Positions 35,870-44,031 of a stretch of DNA of 56,875 bases are shown in pieces (position 1 is the first letter of the stretch; each line of letters starts with the position of its first letter). The notes beneath the pieces were generated by a model, which worked only from the letters and a program-made list of their open reading frames with translations, searched no databases and had not been told where the DNA came from. This DNA comes from Pseudomonas sp. ICMP 561 (GTDB lineage: Bacteria > Pseudomonadota > Gammaproteobacteria > Pseudomonadales > Pseudomonadaceae): assembly GCF_002699985.1 (NCBI RefSeq), contig NZ_LKBT01000021.1:1-56875 (forward strand), written 5' to 3'. The position numbers and the translations under genes were made by a program.

Positions 35870-36841
35870 TCATTTTGCGGGTTTTGAAGGTTTTGGCTTG
35901 GCCTTCGCCTGAGTGGCTCGCAGGTTTTCAAGGGCCAGTTCGGTCTTGATCAGTATCAGTTCCACTACTCGGTTCTGCTGCAATTGGTCAGTCAGTTGCT
36001 GGCGAGTGTCCGCACTTTCCTGTTGTGCCGCTCGGGCACGCTCTTCCAGCAGGGCGCAGCGGGTTTCCAATTGTTGGAGCTGTTCAATGGCGCCTGCTAC
36101 CTGAGCCGCTTTTTTGTCCAATTGATCATTCTGACTGTTCAGTTCACGCTGGGCGCTGCGGTTTTCTGCCAGCAGGCGCTCGTTGTCACGAGTGAGTCGG
36201 GTGATTTCTACCTGATGCTGCGTAGCGATCTTCTTCGCCTGACGCAGCTCTGCTTCCTGCTCGTCGTTACGCCGCAGCGATAGCTCACGCTGCTCTTTCG
36301 CAGATTCGCGGGCGTCCAGGTTTTTCTCTTCCAGTGAGCGGATTTGTTCATCTTTTTCAGCCAGGCGCGTCGCCGCATCCTGATTGATCTGAGTCAGCCG
36401 GGCGTTGTGGGTCTGCTCGATCTGCAGTCGTTCGCGAGTTGCGAGAAGGGTGGCGGCTTGCTCCTTGAGTTGTTCTGTCTTGCGTTCCAGTCGCGTGTTG
36501 GTTTCTGCAAGTTGATTCTGGGTCTTCAGTAATTCTTCCTGTTGCAACTGGCAGGTTGCGTCAAAGCGCGACCGTGCGTCGTCTATGGTTTCTTGTGCCT
36601 GACCTTGCAGGCGATGGGCAAGGCGGGTAACCAGCCCGGTCAGCTCGTCGCTGATATCAGCCGGGGTTGTACCTGCCCGGTCAGCTGCGTCCAGCTCTCT
36701 TAAATGGCGATGAATCGTTGTTTTAGAGCCCGTGTTGCCCATTTCAATACGTACCGAATCGATGCTCGGGTGCTCGCCGCGGGCCATCAATGCCAGGCGC
36801 GCCGTCTGTACTAATGCCTTGCTTACGCCGCCCCGGGCCAT
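35870..36841 (-). CDS. KfrA-like DNA-binding coiled-coil protein
   Basis: 323 residues. Residues 1-60 (MARGGVSKALVQTARLALMA; SIDSVRIEMGNTGSKTTIHRHL) match the helix-turn-helix N-terminal domain of KfrA, a plasmid-coded repressor and partition accessory. Residues about 75-310 are one long coiled coil rich in Q, E, R and L, and the tail is AKAKPKPSKPAK. SD AAAGG. Chromosomal copies occur in Pseudomonas; roles are unclear. Two palindromes just upstream suggest autoregulation, as with plasmid KfrA. Confidence 0.85.
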   Translation of the reverse strand: MARGGVSKALVQTARLALMARGEHPSIDSVRIEMGNTGSKTTIHRHLRELDAADRAGTTPADISDELTGLVTRLAHRLQGQAQETIDDARSRFDATCQLQQEELLKTQNQLAETNTRLERKTEQLKEQAATLLATRERLQIEQTHNARLTQINQDAATRLAEKDEQIRSLEEKNLDARESAKEQRELSLRRNDEQEAELRQAKKIATQHQVEITRLTRDNERLLAENRSAQRELNSQNDQLDKKAAQVAGAIEQLQQLETRCALLEERARAAQQESADTRQQLTDQLQQNRVVELILIKTELALENLRATQAKAKPKPSKPAK

Positions 36842-36858
36842 TTTGATCGCCTTTATTT

Positions 36859-36890
36859 CATACTGTGGTATGTACCCTGTAATTACATAC
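36859..36890. promoter_or_regulatory. Candidate operator of the KfrA-like gene
   Basis: Two overlapping inverted repeats on the same core: 'catac'-4-'gtatg' (36859-36872) and 'gtatgta'-9-'tacatac' (36868-36890). They start 17 bases upstream of the gene on minus, between the likely promoter and the ribosome site. Three copies of the half-site 'gtatg/catac' in 32 bases suggest binding of an oligomer. Confidence 0.55.
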
Positions 36891-36923
36891 TAAATTTGAA
36901 ATTATATCGAATGGAGTTTTATT

Positions 36924-37073
36924 TCGCAGGAGGGCACGAGCAATGCGAGGCCGCGAAGGTGTCCTGCCTGAGACACCGCCATCGCGGACTCGCGGTGCTA
37001 GTGCGCTCCTACAGATCCACTGTTGGCGGTGCGATAGCGCGGCGTCTGAACGAAGCGTCCGTTCCTACAGGTT
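36924..37073. repeat. REPIN and extra REP unit
   Basis: 'cgcaggagggcacgagcaatgc' (from 36925) pairs imperfectly with 'gtgctagtgcgctcctacag' (ending 37016), forming a REPIN with a decayed left arm. A further diverged unit with 'gcgatagcgcggcgtctgaa' and 'cgttcctacagg' spans about 37029-37071. The remaining 180 bases up to ahpC should hold its promoter; I could not align a confident OxyR site. Confidence 0.7.
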
Positions 37074-37252
37074 CAGTGTTTGTCAGATGAAGGCACAACG
37101 CCTGGATTTACGGGCATACCATTTCCTTCTATTAATAAGCTGCTGTTATAGAGAAAACCAATCGACTACATCAGGTTTGCCAATGAGCCTGCATAGGTCA
37201 TTATGCGTAAGCTCTGTTCCATCGAATTAACAACCCCCTAGGAGAACCACCG

Positions 37253-37816
37253 ATGCCTATCATCAACAGCCAGGTAAAACCGTTCAAAGCCACTGCATTC
37301 CAGAACGGCTCTTTCGTAGACGTGTCTGAAGCTGACTTCAAAGGCAAATGGTCTGTCGTCTTCTTTTACCCAGCAGACTTCACCTTCGTATGCCCAACCG
37401 AACTGGAAGACCTTGCTGACAACTACGCTGACTTCAAAAAGCTCGGCGTTGAAATCTATGGCGTGTCGACTGACACCCACTTTGCCCACGCTGCATGGCA
37501 CAACACTTCGCCAGCCATTGGCAAAATCCAGTACCCGTTGATCGGTGACCCGACCCACATCCTGTCCCGTAACTTCGACGTACTGATCGAAGAAGCTGGC
37601 CTGGCTGACCGCGGTACTTTCGTGATCAACCCTGAAGGTCAGATCAAAATCGTTGAGCTGAACGATGGTGGTGTTGGTCGTGACGCGTCCGAGCTGCTGC
37701 GCAAAGTAAAAGCTGCCCAATACGTCGCTGCTCACCCAGGTGAAGTCTGCCCGGCTAAATGGAAAGAAGGCGAAGCCACTCTGGCTCCATCTTTGGACCT
37801 GGTCGGCAAGATCTAA
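37253..37816 (+). CDS. ahpC: Alkyl hydroperoxide reductase AhpC (2-Cys peroxiredoxin)
   Basis: 187 residues, standard length. It reduces hydrogen peroxide, organic hydroperoxides and peroxynitrite. FFYPADFTFVCPTEL places the peroxidatic cysteine at 47; HPGEVCPAKW holds the resolving cysteine near 166. Strong SD TAGGAG. Codon choice is very even and C-ending, suggesting high expression. A strong hairpin separates it from ahpF, its reductase, so AhpC can be made in excess. Confidence 0.97.
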   Translation: MPIINSQVKPFKATAFQNGSFVDVSEADFKGKWSVVFFYPADFTFVCPTELEDLADNYADFKKLGVEIYGVSTDTHFAHAAWHNTSPAIGKIQYPLIGDPTHILSRNFDVLIEEAGLADRGTFVINPEGQIKIVELNDGGVGRDASELLRKVKAAQYVAAHPGEVCPAKWKEGEATLAPSLDLVGKI

Positions 37817-37877
37817 GCCGCATGCATCGGCTGGGGGCGCTGAGCTCTTGAGCAAGTAAACCGCATCGCCCCTAAAA

Positions 37878-37913
37878 AACGCCCGGGCGACCATCGCCTG
37901 GGCGTTGTTTTTT
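37878..37913 (+). terminator. Terminator or attenuator between ahpC and ahpF
   Basis: 'aacgcccgggcga' (37878-37890) pairs with 'tcgcctgggcgtt' (37894-37906) over 13 positions with one G-T wobble and a three-base loop, followed by 'gtttttt'. Partial read-through would explain ahpF expression from the ahpC promoter. Confidence 0.85.
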
Positions 37914-37940
37914 CTACTACAGCAAAAAGGAATCGCCCGC

Positions 37941-39503
37941 ATGTTGGACGCCAATCTTAAAGCCCAGCTGAAATCCTACCTGGAACGGCTTACCCGTCCG
38001 GTGGAGATCGTCGCGTCCCTCGATGACGGCGCGAAATCCCAGGAAATGCTGGCGTTGCTCAACGACGTGATCAGCGTCTCGAAAGACATTACGCTCAACG
38101 ACAGCGGCACCGACGCGCGTACTCCGTCGTTCTCGCTCAATAGCCCGGGACAAGACATCAGCCTGCGTTTCGCCGGTATCCCGATGGGCCACGAATTCAC
38201 CTCGCTGGTATTGGCGCTGTTGCAGGTAGGCGGCTATCCATCCAAGGCCAGTGCGGACACTATCGAGCAAATTCGCGCTCTTGAAGGCGATTTCACGTTC
38301 GAAACCTATTTCTCCCAGTCTTGCCAGAACTGCCCGGATGTCGTCCAGGCACTTAATCTGATGGCTGTGCTCAACCCTAATATCAAGCACGTCGCTATCG
38401 ATGGCGCGCTGTTCCAGGACGAAGTCACTGATCGCCACATCATGTCGGTGCCAAGCATCTACCTGAACGGCGAGCTGTTCGGTCAGGGCCGCATGGGCCT
38501 GGAAGAAATTCTGGCCAAGATCGACACCGGTGCCGGTGATCGTCAGGCACAGAAGCTCAACAGCAAAGATGCTTTCGACGTGTTGGTCGTTGGCGGTGGC
38601 CCGGCCGGTTCTGCAGCGGCTGTCTATGCAGCCCGTAAAGGTATTCGTACCGGCGTGGCGGCGGAGCGTTTCGGTGGTCAGGTGCTGGACACCATGGCGA
38701 TCGAGAACTTCATTTCCGTGCAACACACTGAAGGTCCAAAGCTCGCCGTTGCTCTAGAAGAGCACGTCAAGCAATACGAAGTGGACATCATGAACCTGCA
38801 GCGTGCTGACCAGTTGATTGCTGGTAAAGACGGCGCATTGCATGAAGTGAAGTTTGCAAGCGGGGCAAGCCTCAAGGCCAAGACCCTGATCCTTGCTACT
38901 GGCGCACGCTGGAGGGAGATGAACGTTCCTGGCGAACAGCAATATCGCAACAAGGGTGTTGCTTACTGCCCGCACTGCGACGGTCCACTGTTCAAAGGCA
39001 AGCGCGTCGCGGTCATCGGCGGCGGTAACTCGGGCGTTGAAGCGGCCATCGACCTCGCGGGTATCGTGGCTCACGTCACACTGCTGGAGTTTGATGTGCA
39101 GTTGCGTGCTGACGCGGTGTTGCAACGCAAGCTGACCAGCTTGCCGAACGTTACGGTCATCACCAATGCGCAGACCACTGAAGTCACTGGTGACGAGCAG
39201 AAGGTCAACGGCTTGCGTTACAAGAACCGTGTGAATGGTGAAGAAGTCACGGTGGAGCTGGAAGGTATCTTCGTGCAGATTGGTCTGCTGCCTAACACCG
39301 ATTGGCTCAAAGGCAGTATCGAGCTGTCGCCACGCGGTGAAATCGTTGTGGATTCACGTGGCGAAACGTCCATTCCCGGGATCTTCGCTGCAGGTGACGT
39401 CACTACCACGCCTTACAAGCAGATCATCATTGCTTTGGGGGAGGGCGCCAAAGCCTCACTCAGCGCTTTTGATCACTTGATCCGGACCTCCGCACCGGCC
39501 TAA
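37941..39503 (+). CDS. ahpF: Alkyl hydroperoxide reductase subunit F
   Basis: 520 residues. NADH-dependent flavoprotein disulfide reductase of AhpC. The N-terminal tandem thioredoxin-like region contains FSQSCQNCPDV (CxxC); VVGGGPAGSAAAVYAARKG binds FAD; YCPHCDGPLF is the C-terminal CxxC; AVIGGGNSGVEAAIDLAG binds NADH. The start at 37941 (MLDANLKAQL) follows AAAAAGGA; a longer reading from 37905 begins inside the terminator hairpin and is rejected. Confidence 0.96.
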   Translation: MLDANLKAQLKSYLERLTRPVEIVASLDDGAKSQEMLALLNDVISVSKDITLNDSGTDARTPSFSLNSPGQDISLRFAGIPMGHEFTSLVLALLQVGGYPSKASADTIEQIRALEGDFTFETYFSQSCQNCPDVVQALNLMAVLNPNIKHVAIDGALFQDEVTDRHIMSVPSIYLNGELFGQGRMGLEEILAKIDTGAGDRQAQKLNSKDAFDVLVVGGGPAGSAAAVYAARKGIRTGVAAERFGGQVLDTMAIENFISVQHTEGPKLAVALEEHVKQYEVDIMNLQRADQLIAGKDGALHEVKFASGASLKAKTLILATGARWREMNVPGEQQYRNKGVAYCPHCDGPLFKGKRVAVIGGGNSGVEAAIDLAGIVAHVTLLEFDVQLRADAVLQRKLTSLPNVTVITNAQTTEVTGDEQKVNGLRYKNRVNGEEVTVELEGIFVQIGLLPNTDWLKGSIELSPRGEIVVDSRGETSIPGIFAAGDVTTTPYKQIIIALGEGAKASLSAFDHLIRTSAPA

Positions 39504-39521
39504 GCAAATCTTCAGGCGATA

Positions 39522-39557
39522 AAAAAGGGCCTCATGAACATTCATGAGGCCCTTTTT
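39522..39557. terminator. Bidirectional terminator between ahpF and gloA
   Basis: A perfect 17-base inverted repeat: A5 plus 'gggcctcatgaa' (39522-39538), two-base loop, then the complement ending in T5 (39541-39557). The runs of A and T at each end make it work for both convergent genes. Confidence 0.92.
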
Positions 39558-39566
39558 GCTTTTAGC

Positions 39567-40088
39567 TTACAGCGGTGTTGGCTGGATGATTTCTACCCAG
39601 TAGCCATCCGGGTCCTTGATGAACGCCAGGCTGTTCATACGGCCGTCAGCCAGGCGCTTCTGGAAGTCCACGCCCAGTGCTTCAAAACGTTCGCAGGCAA
39701 CATGCACGTCCGGCACGGAAATGCAGATGTGACCGAAGCCGCGAGGATCGGCGTTGCCGTTGTGGTAGGCGAACGCCGGGTCTTTTTCGGTGCCATGGTT
39801 GTGCGTCAGCTCGAGGATGCCCGGGATCGATTTCATCCATACGTTACGAGCAGCGTCGTCTGCCGGAATCTGGCTTTTGTCCACCAGCGCCAGGAAGTAC
39901 AGGCTGAATTCGGCTTCAGCAAAATCGCGCTTTTCAACCAGACTGAAACCCAACACCCGGGTGTAGAAGTCCAGTGAAGCGGTGATGTCCTTGACCCTCA
40001 GCATGGTGTGATTGAACACGAATTGCCGGGTCGCAGCTTCCGGCTCTGCGGTCACGCCAGGGAAGGTATTAAGGTCTTGCAGGCTCAT
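39567..40088 (-). CDS. gloA: Lactoylglutathione lyase (glyoxalase I)
   Basis: 173 residues. It converts the methylglyoxal-glutathione hemithioacetal to S-lactoylglutathione. VFNHTMLRVKDITASLDFYT, LELTHNHGTE, GFGHICISVPDV and KDPDGYWVEIIQP give the metal ligands (H, E, H, E). The length matches the longer, probably Zn-type class that includes the human enzyme, in contrast to the E. coli 135-residue Ni form. The start at 40088 is set by GGAG seven bases upstream. It uses the glutathione kept reduced by Gor. Confidence 0.93.
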   Translation of the reverse strand: MSLQDLNTFPGVTAEPEAATRQFVFNHTMLRVKDITASLDFYTRVLGFSLVEKRDFAEAEFSLYFLALVDKSQIPADDAARNVWMKSIPGILELTHNHGTEKDPAFAYHNGNADPRGFGHICISVPDVHVACERFEALGVDFQKRLADGRMNSLAFIKDPDGYWVEIIQPTPL

Positions 40089-40262
40089 GGATATCTCCGG
40101 TTGAGGTCTTCTGTATGCACAAATGATACGGGCCACCCGCGTCGAAGCCAAACCTGTGTGGCAAATGAAGTGCGCCGGGCCTTGTTACTGAGGAGCCGGG
40201 CGGGCAGACTTCATCGTTTATGCACTCGGTAATGGCTTTTATGGACTTCGGTGACGCCGCTC

Positions 40263-40814
40263 ATGATTGACCCGCGATACAGATATTCATTCATTGGTTT
40301 TTGCCTGGTACTGATTGCTGGTGCCGCTCATGCGAGTGACGCGGTGATCCTATGGCCCAGCGGATGGGAGGTCGAAGACCTTAGCGCAGGGCAGTCCGAT
40401 TCAGTTCAGCCTTCACTACAGTCCCGGCAGCGGGCTGCCAAAAATGATCAGGCAGGCAATCCAGTGATGGTGATGGAACTTACGCAGTCGCGTCTGGCGT
40501 CAGGTCACCAGGTCAATGTAGAGGGCGTATTGCTGGAGATGCGCAAGGCCGTGCAGGTCAATTTTGCCCGCAGCGGTTTCCAGAGTGTGTGTACCCGAGT
40601 GCGTGCCACGGAGCTGAGCAAAATTCCGGCAGTTGAGACGACGTGTACGATTACCCAGAACGGAGTGCACGTCATGACCCAGACGCTGGTAGCAGCGGCG
40701 ACAGCCAATACCGCGTGGTCGCTGTCTTACGCCGGTTCTGCGGCCGGCTACGCGGAGACGAAGGACGAGGCCTTACAGATCCGCAGCACGCTGCGCCTGG
40801 ACGGTGCGCAATGA
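40263..40814 (+). CDS. Secreted DUF4946-like protein
   Basis: 183 residues from ATG 40263; GTG 40251 would add four. MIDPRYRYSFIGFCLVLIAG is a signal peptide, cleavage probable after AAHA. The mature part opens with VILWPSGWEVEDL, then VMVMELTQSRL and two cysteines (SVCTRVRA, ETTCTITQ) that may form a disulfide. This resembles the DUF4946 group of periplasmic Pseudomonas proteins, by memory only. Function unknown; no partner gene adjacent on the same strand. Confidence 0.7.
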   Translation: MIDPRYRYSFIGFCLVLIAGAAHASDAVILWPSGWEVEDLSAGQSDSVQPSLQSRQRAAKNDQAGNPVMVMELTQSRLASGHQVNVEGVLLEMRKAVQVNFARSGFQSVCTRVRATELSKIPAVETTCTITQNGVHVMTQTLVAAATANTAWSLSYAGSAAGYAETKDEALQIRSTLRLDGAQ

Positions 40815-40845
40815 TCGCGGAACACGAATTTCAGGCAAAAAGAAG

Positions 40846-41189
40846 CCCGCCGAAGCGGGCATTGGGGCGCTAATCCTTTAGCAGCCTCTATCTTGGGATA
40901 GTGCCTGTGAAAAAATCGTGAATCTCGTGAGAAAAATCTGGAACGCTCGTACTTATAAATATCGGAATAGTCTGACAAGTTCGTATGATAAAACTCGTCG
41001 TTATTAGCAATGATTGACGATTCCCTTTAGCGGTTATGGCTCAATCATTATTGGTGATACCTGGGGTATATAAATAGATATCGCTGCCCGAGGCATTAAC
41101 TGTAGTGGATGTCGTGACCGCGGCGAGGGTGGTCGAACTTTATTGAACGATATTGAACCGCGGTCCGGTATGAAGAAAGCGGTTAATGC
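40846..41189 (-). ncRNA. Candidate noncoding RNA, about 340 nt
   Basis: The span runs from a sigma-70 promoter (41196-41223) to the terminator at 40848-40863. I find no credible protein gene in it on either strand, and its composition is AT-richer than the flanking genes. It is insulated on the right by the bidirectional terminator at 41230-41258. I do not recognise an Rfam family. The 5' end is inferred from the -10 position, and the RNA might be processed to a smaller form. Confidence 0.45.
40848..40863 (-). terminator. Minus-strand terminator of the candidate RNA gene
   Basis: Read on minus: GCCCGC-TTCG-GCGGGC followed by TTCTTTTT. On plus the same hairpin is followed by 'attgggg', so it works only leftward. 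No protein gene on minus ends here, which points to a noncoding transcript. Confidence 0.75.
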
Positions 41190-41195
41190 GGAAGA

Positions 41196-41223
41196 ATTAT
41201 ATCTGACGCCAGAGAGTTGTCAC
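41196..41223 (-). promoter_or_regulatory. Sigma-70 promoter pointing left
   Basis: On minus: GTGACA (five of six to consensus) at 41218-41223, a 16-base spacer, and a perfect TATAAT at 41196-41201. This is the best-looking sigma-70 promoter that I found by eye in the window, yet no protein gene follows it. Confidence 0.6.
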
Positions 41224-41229
41224 TCCGAT

Positions 41230-41258
41230 AAAAAAGCCCTGCTGTGCAGGGCTTTTTT
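41230..41258. terminator. Bidirectional terminator downstream of mvaU
   Basis: 'aaaaaagccctgc' (41230-41242), loop 'tgt', 'gcagggcttttt' (41246-41257) with a further T. It is symmetrical, so it ends mvaU transcription on minus and any rightward transcript as well. Confidence 0.9.
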
Positions 41259-41273
41259 ATGCAACGAACTTGA

Positions 41274-41636
41274 TTAAGCACGAAGCCATGAGTCGACGGT
41301 ATCTACGCCGTATTGCTCTTTCCAGGATTTCAGACCGCGGTGGTTACCACCTTTGGTCTCGATCAGTTCGCCGGTATGCGGGTTCTGATAAACCTTTACG
41401 ACGCGTGCGCGACGGCGCTTTGGCCCTGCGGCTGCCGGCAGGGACGAAGAGCCTTTAGGGTCGAGGATCGTGATGATATCGCGTAGCCCCTTGTCGTAGG
41501 TCCTCATCAAAGCCTGGAGCTTCTGTTCGAACTCGATCTCCTTCTTCAGGCCCGCATCATTCTTCAAGGACTCCAACTGAGCCAGCTGTTCCTGAAGGGC
41601 TTTTTCTGCTGCGCGAAACTCTGCAAGTCTGGACAA
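41274..41636 (-). CDS. mvaU: H-NS-like nucleoid protein, MvaU/TurB type
   Basis: 120 residues. Xenogeneic silencer of the MvaT family that binds AT-rich DNA. The N-terminal coiled coil (SRLAEFRAAEKALQEQLAQL) drives oligomerisation; KRRRARVVKVYQNPHTGELI and ETKGGNHRGLKSWKEQYG form the AT-pincer DNA-binding domain. The opening matches MvaU, not MvaT, as I remember them. The start codon must be TTG at 41636, with GGAG eight bases upstream; the ATG just upstream is in another frame. TTG may hold down its translation. It ends at a strong terminator. Confidence 0.88.
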   Translation of the reverse strand: MSRLAEFRAAEKALQEQLAQLESLKNDAGLKKEIEFEQKLQALMRTYDKGLRDIITILDPKGSSSLPAAAGPKRRRARVVKVYQNPHTGELIETKGGNHRGLKSWKEQYGVDTVDSWLRA

Positions 41637-42016
41637 ATAACATACTCCAACGGTGAGTGGCTGTTACCAGCGTCACAAAACGATATGACAAGAACTAGGG
41701 CTCACACGCGTATTCGATCCTCCGTTGGGGAATCCAAAGCGCGTTTTTGTCCTGATGAAAATGGGAGCTTCCTGTCGCTTTCGTTTTGATGAAAAAAGGT
41801 AGTTGTAATCTGTAGCGGGTAAATCATGCACTTTTTTTTTGACTTAGAAAATAGTTTTGATGCGATTAACCAGGCGCATGGATGATTACAGTTGGTCGCG
41901 ACGCTACTCATGTTGTCTTATCTGATGAAGTCGGCTGTAAGTTATTTCTGATATTAGACGGCCACAGAAATAGACCGGCTTTATCGTCAAAACGGGTCTC
42001 GAGGCGACAGTTTCTG
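41637..42016. other. AT-rich region upstream of mvaU
   Basis: 380 bases, clearly AT-richer than surrounding genes around 41790-41980, with a T9 tract near 41831-41840. It should hold the mvaU promoter and, given the base composition, could be a target of MvaT/MvaU itself. No gene or RNA recognised. Confidence 0.45.
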
Positions 42017-43120
42017 CTATAGCCCCTGCTGCAGCGCGGGGTCGTCGGGGTTCTGCTGTTCAAGCCCGGCTTGCAGTACCTGAACGTTTTGCAATTGTCC
42101 GGTTTCCTTCCAGTATCGAATCAATAAAATCCGTGCCTTGCGGTTGGCTGGCTGACGCTGGAGGATTTCAGCCAATTGTTTCTGTGCTGCCTCTACCTGT
42201 TCCAGGTCGTGAAGCGCCACGGCCAGATCGTAGCGATAGTCGGTGTTGTCAGGTTCCAGCTCAACAGCCTTGGCCAGTGCCAGCAAGGCATATTCGGTTT
42301 GGTCGTGCACCAGCAGCCACATACCCAAGGCATGCTGAAGCCTTGAGGAGTGCGGGTGTTGCGCCAGTAGTTGTGCAAGCAACTGACGTGCGCGCTCGGC
42401 TTGCCCTTGCTGGTCGAGTTGATCGAGGTAGGCAATGGCCACATCCAGATTTTTCGGCTCGGCGTCCATTGCGGCCTTCAACACTGAGAGCGCAGTAGTC
42501 TTTTCACCGCTGTGTGTCAGTAAACGAGCCAGTTGCAGTTGGTTCGTGCCCGTGGCGGGCTGCGCTTTGAGGCTGGCCGTGCAGAGGTCGACGCTGTGTT
42601 GCAAGGCTGCGAAGTACAGGCCGAGTTCGTCGGGAGACAAGTCGAGCAAGGCCATGGTCGCAGCCAGACGAACCGCCGCCTCGGGGTCTTCAAGCAATGG
42701 CCCCAGCAAGATACTGCGCTTGCCGTCGGGGAGCATTTTTGTGGTGACTTCAATCGCTGCCTGACGGATGAGGACTGAGTCGCTCTGCAGGGCGGCATCC
42801 AGCAGTTTAAGTGCCTGGGGGCTCGGGTAGTTGGCGAGCTCGGCCAGCAGGCTAGCGCGACGAATATCGGAAAGGTCGTTGCGGGCAAGGTGTTGGTAGA
42901 GGACCCTTGCAGCGCCAGGTTTTCCGTTATGCGCCAGTTCCAGGGCTTCACCGTAAGTCTGGCTGAGCACCGGGGGAGCAGGCGGGACGGACCATTGGCG
43001 TGTCAGGTAAACGACGCCGATCAGCGCAATCAGGATTAATCCGGCGATTAGTGCTATGCGGCGGCGGGCCGATGTTTTTGAAAAAAAGCCTCGAACAGGC
43101 ATGAGAGTACCGATATCCAT
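42017..43120 (-). CDS. Membrane-anchored TPR/HEAT-repeat protein
   Basis: 367 residues. One N-terminal membrane segment (RIALIAGLILIALIGVVYL, about 21-39) leaves the rest in the periplasm. Residues about 50-175 carry HEAT-like helices (RRASLLAELANYPSPQALKL; AAVRLAATMALLDL). Residues 185-367 hold tetratricopeptide repeats, including YALLALAKAVELEPDNTDYR. It is probably a scaffold for protein contacts. The start may be residue 7 (MPVRGF). No partner is adjacent; function unknown. Confidence 0.75.
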   Translation of the reverse strand: MDIGTLMPVRGFFSKTSARRRIALIAGLILIALIGVVYLTRQWSVPPAPPVLSQTYGEALELAHNGKPGAARVLYQHLARNDLSDIRRASLLAELANYPSPQALKLLDAALQSDSVLIRQAAIEVTTKMLPDGKRSILLGPLLEDPEAAVRLAATMALLDLSPDELGLYFAALQHSVDLCTASLKAQPATGTNQLQLARLLTHSGEKTTALSVLKAAMDAEPKNLDVAIAYLDQLDQQGQAERARQLLAQLLAQHPHSSRLQHALGMWLLVHDQTEYALLALAKAVELEPDNTDYRYDLAVALHDLEQVEAAQKQLAEILQRQPANRKARILLIRYWKETGQLQNVQVLQAGLEQQNPDDPALQQGL

Positions 43121-43218
43121 TTCTTTACGGCTTGCAGCTTCGTGGAGGGATGGCTTGGTGTCAAACGATGTATGTTGAGTGACCGGTATCTATAGCTCTT
43201 CCATTTAGTGATTTATGT

Positions 43219-43960
43219 GTACATATCCGTTATCGCGTTATTGGCCTTTATTGGTTGCGCCCTTACGGCGCCTCACTTTTGAACATCCGGAAGCCGGCCC
43301 AGACAAAAGTAAGCAAAACGCTCTTGCCCCATCACTCGGCACCTCGCTGGTGCTCGGTGTACCCGCCCGCAGATCCTGAACCGTGGGCCGCCGCAATGGG
43401 CCATCCATGGCCCGGTGCGGCTAACCCGGCGTCCTGCCGGGTTGCCCACGGTTCAGAATCTGCGTTCGGCCAGCGTGATTTAACGGGGCGCCCAAAATCA
43501 AAAGCGCGGCGGCCTGACAGCCGACCTGATTTGTGAACTTTCCGGGCTTCTGTAGGAGCTGCCGAAGGCTGCGATGCGGTGTGTCAGACGACGAATGTGT
43601 TGGTTGTGGTGACGTCTCGCGAACAAGTTCGCTCCTACCGATCCGAGGTGAAATCGCTGCTTTTGATCTGCTTTTGATCTTAAGCGCCCCGTTAAACCAC
43701 GACGGCCGGAATTCGATATTGCTGCGTGGGGCAAACCGGCAGGGATGCCGGTTTAGCCGCCTCAGGCCATGGATGGCCGGTGGCGGCGGCCCCACGCAGC
43801 AATGTCGGATTACGGGCATGCCGAGCCCAGGCGAGGGACCGAGTGGTGGGGCAAGAGCGTTTTGCTTACTTTTGTCTGGGCCGGCTTCCGGATCTATCAA
43901 AAGTGAGGCGCCGTAAGGGCGCAACCAATAGAAGCCAATAACGCGGTAACGGATATGTAC
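43219..43960. repeat. 742-bp composite inverted repeat with nested cruciforms
   Basis: The left arm 43219-43505 and right arm 43670-43960 are inverted copies, nearly identical over their outer 115 bases ('gtacatatccgtta' start and end) and at their inner ends ('ccccgtt'/'aacgggg'). Each arm contains its own nested palindrome in the middle. Left: stem 43369-43388 with 43444-43463, inner hairpins 43398-43413 and 43423-43443. Right: stem 43718-43732 with 43789-43803, inner hairpins 43733-43754 and 43765-43778. The outer stems of the two nested palindromes have unrelated sequences but the same layout. The centre holds a REP-like hairpin (43552-43643). I see no transposase. Similar elements recur in Pseudomonas genomes from memory; I cannot name the family. 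Confidence 0.85.
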
Positions 43961-43985
43961 CCAAGAATAACCAAACGCCAGACAC

Positions 43986-44014
43986 CCAAAAGCCCCAGGA
44001 GCGGGGCTTTTTGG
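43986..44014. terminator. Terminator downstream of the oprN-like gene
   Basis: 'ccaaaagcccc' (43986-43996) pairs with 'ggggctttttgg' (44003-44014) with a six-base loop. It works leftward for the efflux operon, 18 bases past the stop at 44032. Confidence 0.85.
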
Positions 44015-44031
44015 TTTAAGCATTCAATCCA

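Noticed and set aside
37120..37250. OxyR binding site before ahpC
   Set aside because: Expected from family knowledge, but I could not align the ATAG-type pattern convincingly.
41702..41911. 69-codon open frame on minus in the AT-rich region
   Set aside because: Odd composition, no ribosome site; more likely upstream regulatory DNA of mvaU.
43421..44023. 200-codon open frame on minus in the composite inverted repeat
   Set aside because: It reads through palindromes and a REP-like unit, giving the arginine/proline-rich peptide commonly produced by such repeats. Not a gene.
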